From contig OX031069.1 of assembly GCA_943736015.1 (NCBI GenBank), positions 17,365,235 to 17,429,234 of the forward strand: 64,000 nucleotides of DNA, given 5' to 3'. This DNA comes from Tridacna crocea. Its lineage: Eukaryota; Mollusca; Bivalvia; Cardiida; Cardiidae. Positions within the stretch are counted from its first letter, which is position 1, and every line of letters begins with the position of its first letter. Position numbers and translations under genes: made by a program. The notes below the pieces were generated by a model. That model was given only the letters and a program-made list of their open reading frames with translations. It had not been told where the DNA came from and made no database searches. This document shows, one piece after another, positions 62,961 through 64,000 of this stretch.

Positions 62961-63328
62961 TAGTTGTCAGGTATCGATTATAGGAGAGGAGGCCATGCAG
63001 TAAAGAAGGAGTTATAGCCTGAAACAAAGCCCCTCTTAAATGTTCTCATCAAGCTGTAAGTCTTATTATTTAGGCAACAAATGGCTCAATGGTCAATCCC
63101 CAAAGAGCCTCCATCCTAAGAACATGACGGTTCGCAATAAATGTACAGCTCAAATACAAACCAGTTCTCTTAAAACTTTGTCAGAATGTTTTTCTTATTC
63201 TTGTTTACATGATTACTAGTAGGTAATGACATTTCCTTGAAAACTATGGGTCTGGTTTTACTTGAAGTCTCATGTTTTGCTCAAATCATTTAACAGATCC
63301 AGCCTCCGACATAGGTTGAGATCATTAT
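62914..63328. other. ACLY intron with SINE scraps
   Basis: GACGGTTCGCAATAAATGTA and CAGCTCAAATACAAA near 63127-63160 resemble the SINE tail at 62600. No exon is seen. Confidence 0.45.
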
Positions 63329-63541
63329 TTAACTCTTTACAAAATAGCAAAATCTTAGACTGGTCCAAAGTGAGAGCATTTGCAGACAACAAAATAAACA
63401 TGACTCATGGATTGAAACTTGACTTTTGAAGAGTAGAAAATATTGTGGGAAAAGGAGAAAATGCTCTTTTTCCCACCATATTTTCAGAAAGTTTCTTCCT
63501 TGGGGGTCATTAAAACCAGAGATTGTTTGGTAAAGAGTTAA
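63329..63541 (-). mobile_element. TTAA-MITE A
   Basis: Reverse copy with a deletion in the palindrome centre. The right TTAA (63538) is shared with the following B copy. Confidence 0.88.
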
Positions 63542-63766
63542 CCCTTTACCCCATAAAGCATTTCTATGGTATCTTTAATTGACCCTAAATAACAGCAAAG
63601 ATGAAGCTGTTTCTTATATGTATATAACACCTTTTGATAGTGTAGAAAACATTGTGGCAAAAAGTGAAATTGCTCGTCATGAGCAATTTCACCTTTTGCC
63701 ACAATGTTTTCCAAAGGCTCCTATAAGCAATGCGTAGAAATGAGTATCTGTAGGGTAAAGGGTTAA
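63538..63766 (+). mobile_element. TTAA-MITE B sharing a TTAA with an A copy
   Basis: Full B copy, centre GCTCGTCATGAGC, TTAA at both ends. Confidence 0.92.
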
Positions 63767-63964
63767 GACATATTACACTAACATGAATAGACTTAAGTAA
63801 CATATCAAATCCTGAGCTGACAAGTTTCAGACTCGACTCAGTAAAAGAAACAGTCTGGACTAAGTACACAGACTCAAGTGCATTATTTTGCTGAGTTAAG
63901 TCTGGAACATTGTGTCAACTCGGTATTTTAGATCTTAAGTCTGTTACTGTCAGTAACATGTGTC

Positions 63965-64000
63965 TTAACCCATTACCACACAACCCATACTTTTGAAGCC
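63965..64000 (+). mobile_element. TTAA-MITE A, cut by the window edge
   Basis: TTAACCCATTACCACACAAC is the left end of another forward copy. Confidence 0.85.

Noticed and set aside
652-64000. Dozens of short reading frames containing EKEKMLVTSIFSFSHNVF or NIVGKGENAGNQHFLLFPQ
   Set aside because: These peptides are translations of the two strands of the MITE palindrome and its arms. They recur with the repeat, lack splice or start context, and are not genes.
62539-64000. A third ACLY coding exon
   Set aside because: No segment resembling the conserved GFLKNFLIEPFVPH region of ACLY was found before the window edge.

Overview
The window looks like animal nuclear DNA, AT-rich and packed with repeats, from a lophotrochozoan and most likely a heterodont bivalve mollusc. 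The grounds are split genes with GT-AG introns, intronless nicotinic-type receptor genes, and many short palindromic and tandem-core elements of the kind abundant in clam and oyster genomes. Species cannot be fixed from sequence alone. No ribosomal RNA, true tRNA gene, CRISPR array or virus-like element was found.

Host genes, left to right. (1) 3564-15688 (+): the last six coding exons of a type I membrane receptor of the cation-dependent mannose-6-phosphate receptor / ATG27 (MRH-domain) family. All splice phases agree, and the protein ends in a YSQI sorting-type tail. The first exon(s), with the signal peptide, were not found. (2) 45164-46474 (+) and (3) 49487-50890 (-): two convergent, intronless, full-length Cys-loop ligand-gated ion channel genes that are paralogues of each other. 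(4) 59599-62538 (+): the first two coding exons of ATP-citrate synthase (ACLY), which runs off the right edge.

Almost everything else is repeats. The dominant family is a roughly 225-bp element with 13-bp terminal inverted repeats, TTAA borders and a central palindrome of about 66 bp. It is called TTAA-MITE here, with subfamilies A and B, and has over 50 whole or partial copies. Copies often abut and share one TTAA. The other major class comprises four sequence-unrelated families (C, J, P, Q) built on one plan: short terminal inverted repeats, a 5' hairpin that usually has a GAA loop, a core that is usually tandemly repeated, and a 3' hairpin followed by CTCTTGTT or a variant. They sit between T residues, and I infer Helentron-like rolling-circle relatives. 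Further palindromic families (D, F, G, K, L, U), tRNA-derived SINEs, Tc1- and hAT-like fossils and several minisatellites fill the rest.

A recurring theme is repeats touching splice junctions. In the MRH gene one 3' splice site is copied upstream and one 5' splice site is amplified about five times into its intron. One splice acceptor lies about 20 bp after a transposon end, and one donor is followed 10 bp later by a MITE. The acceptor of ACLY coding exon 2 abuts a 49-bp x 3 minisatellite. The most interesting candidate for an under-described system is the shared hairpin-ended plan of families C/J/P/Q.
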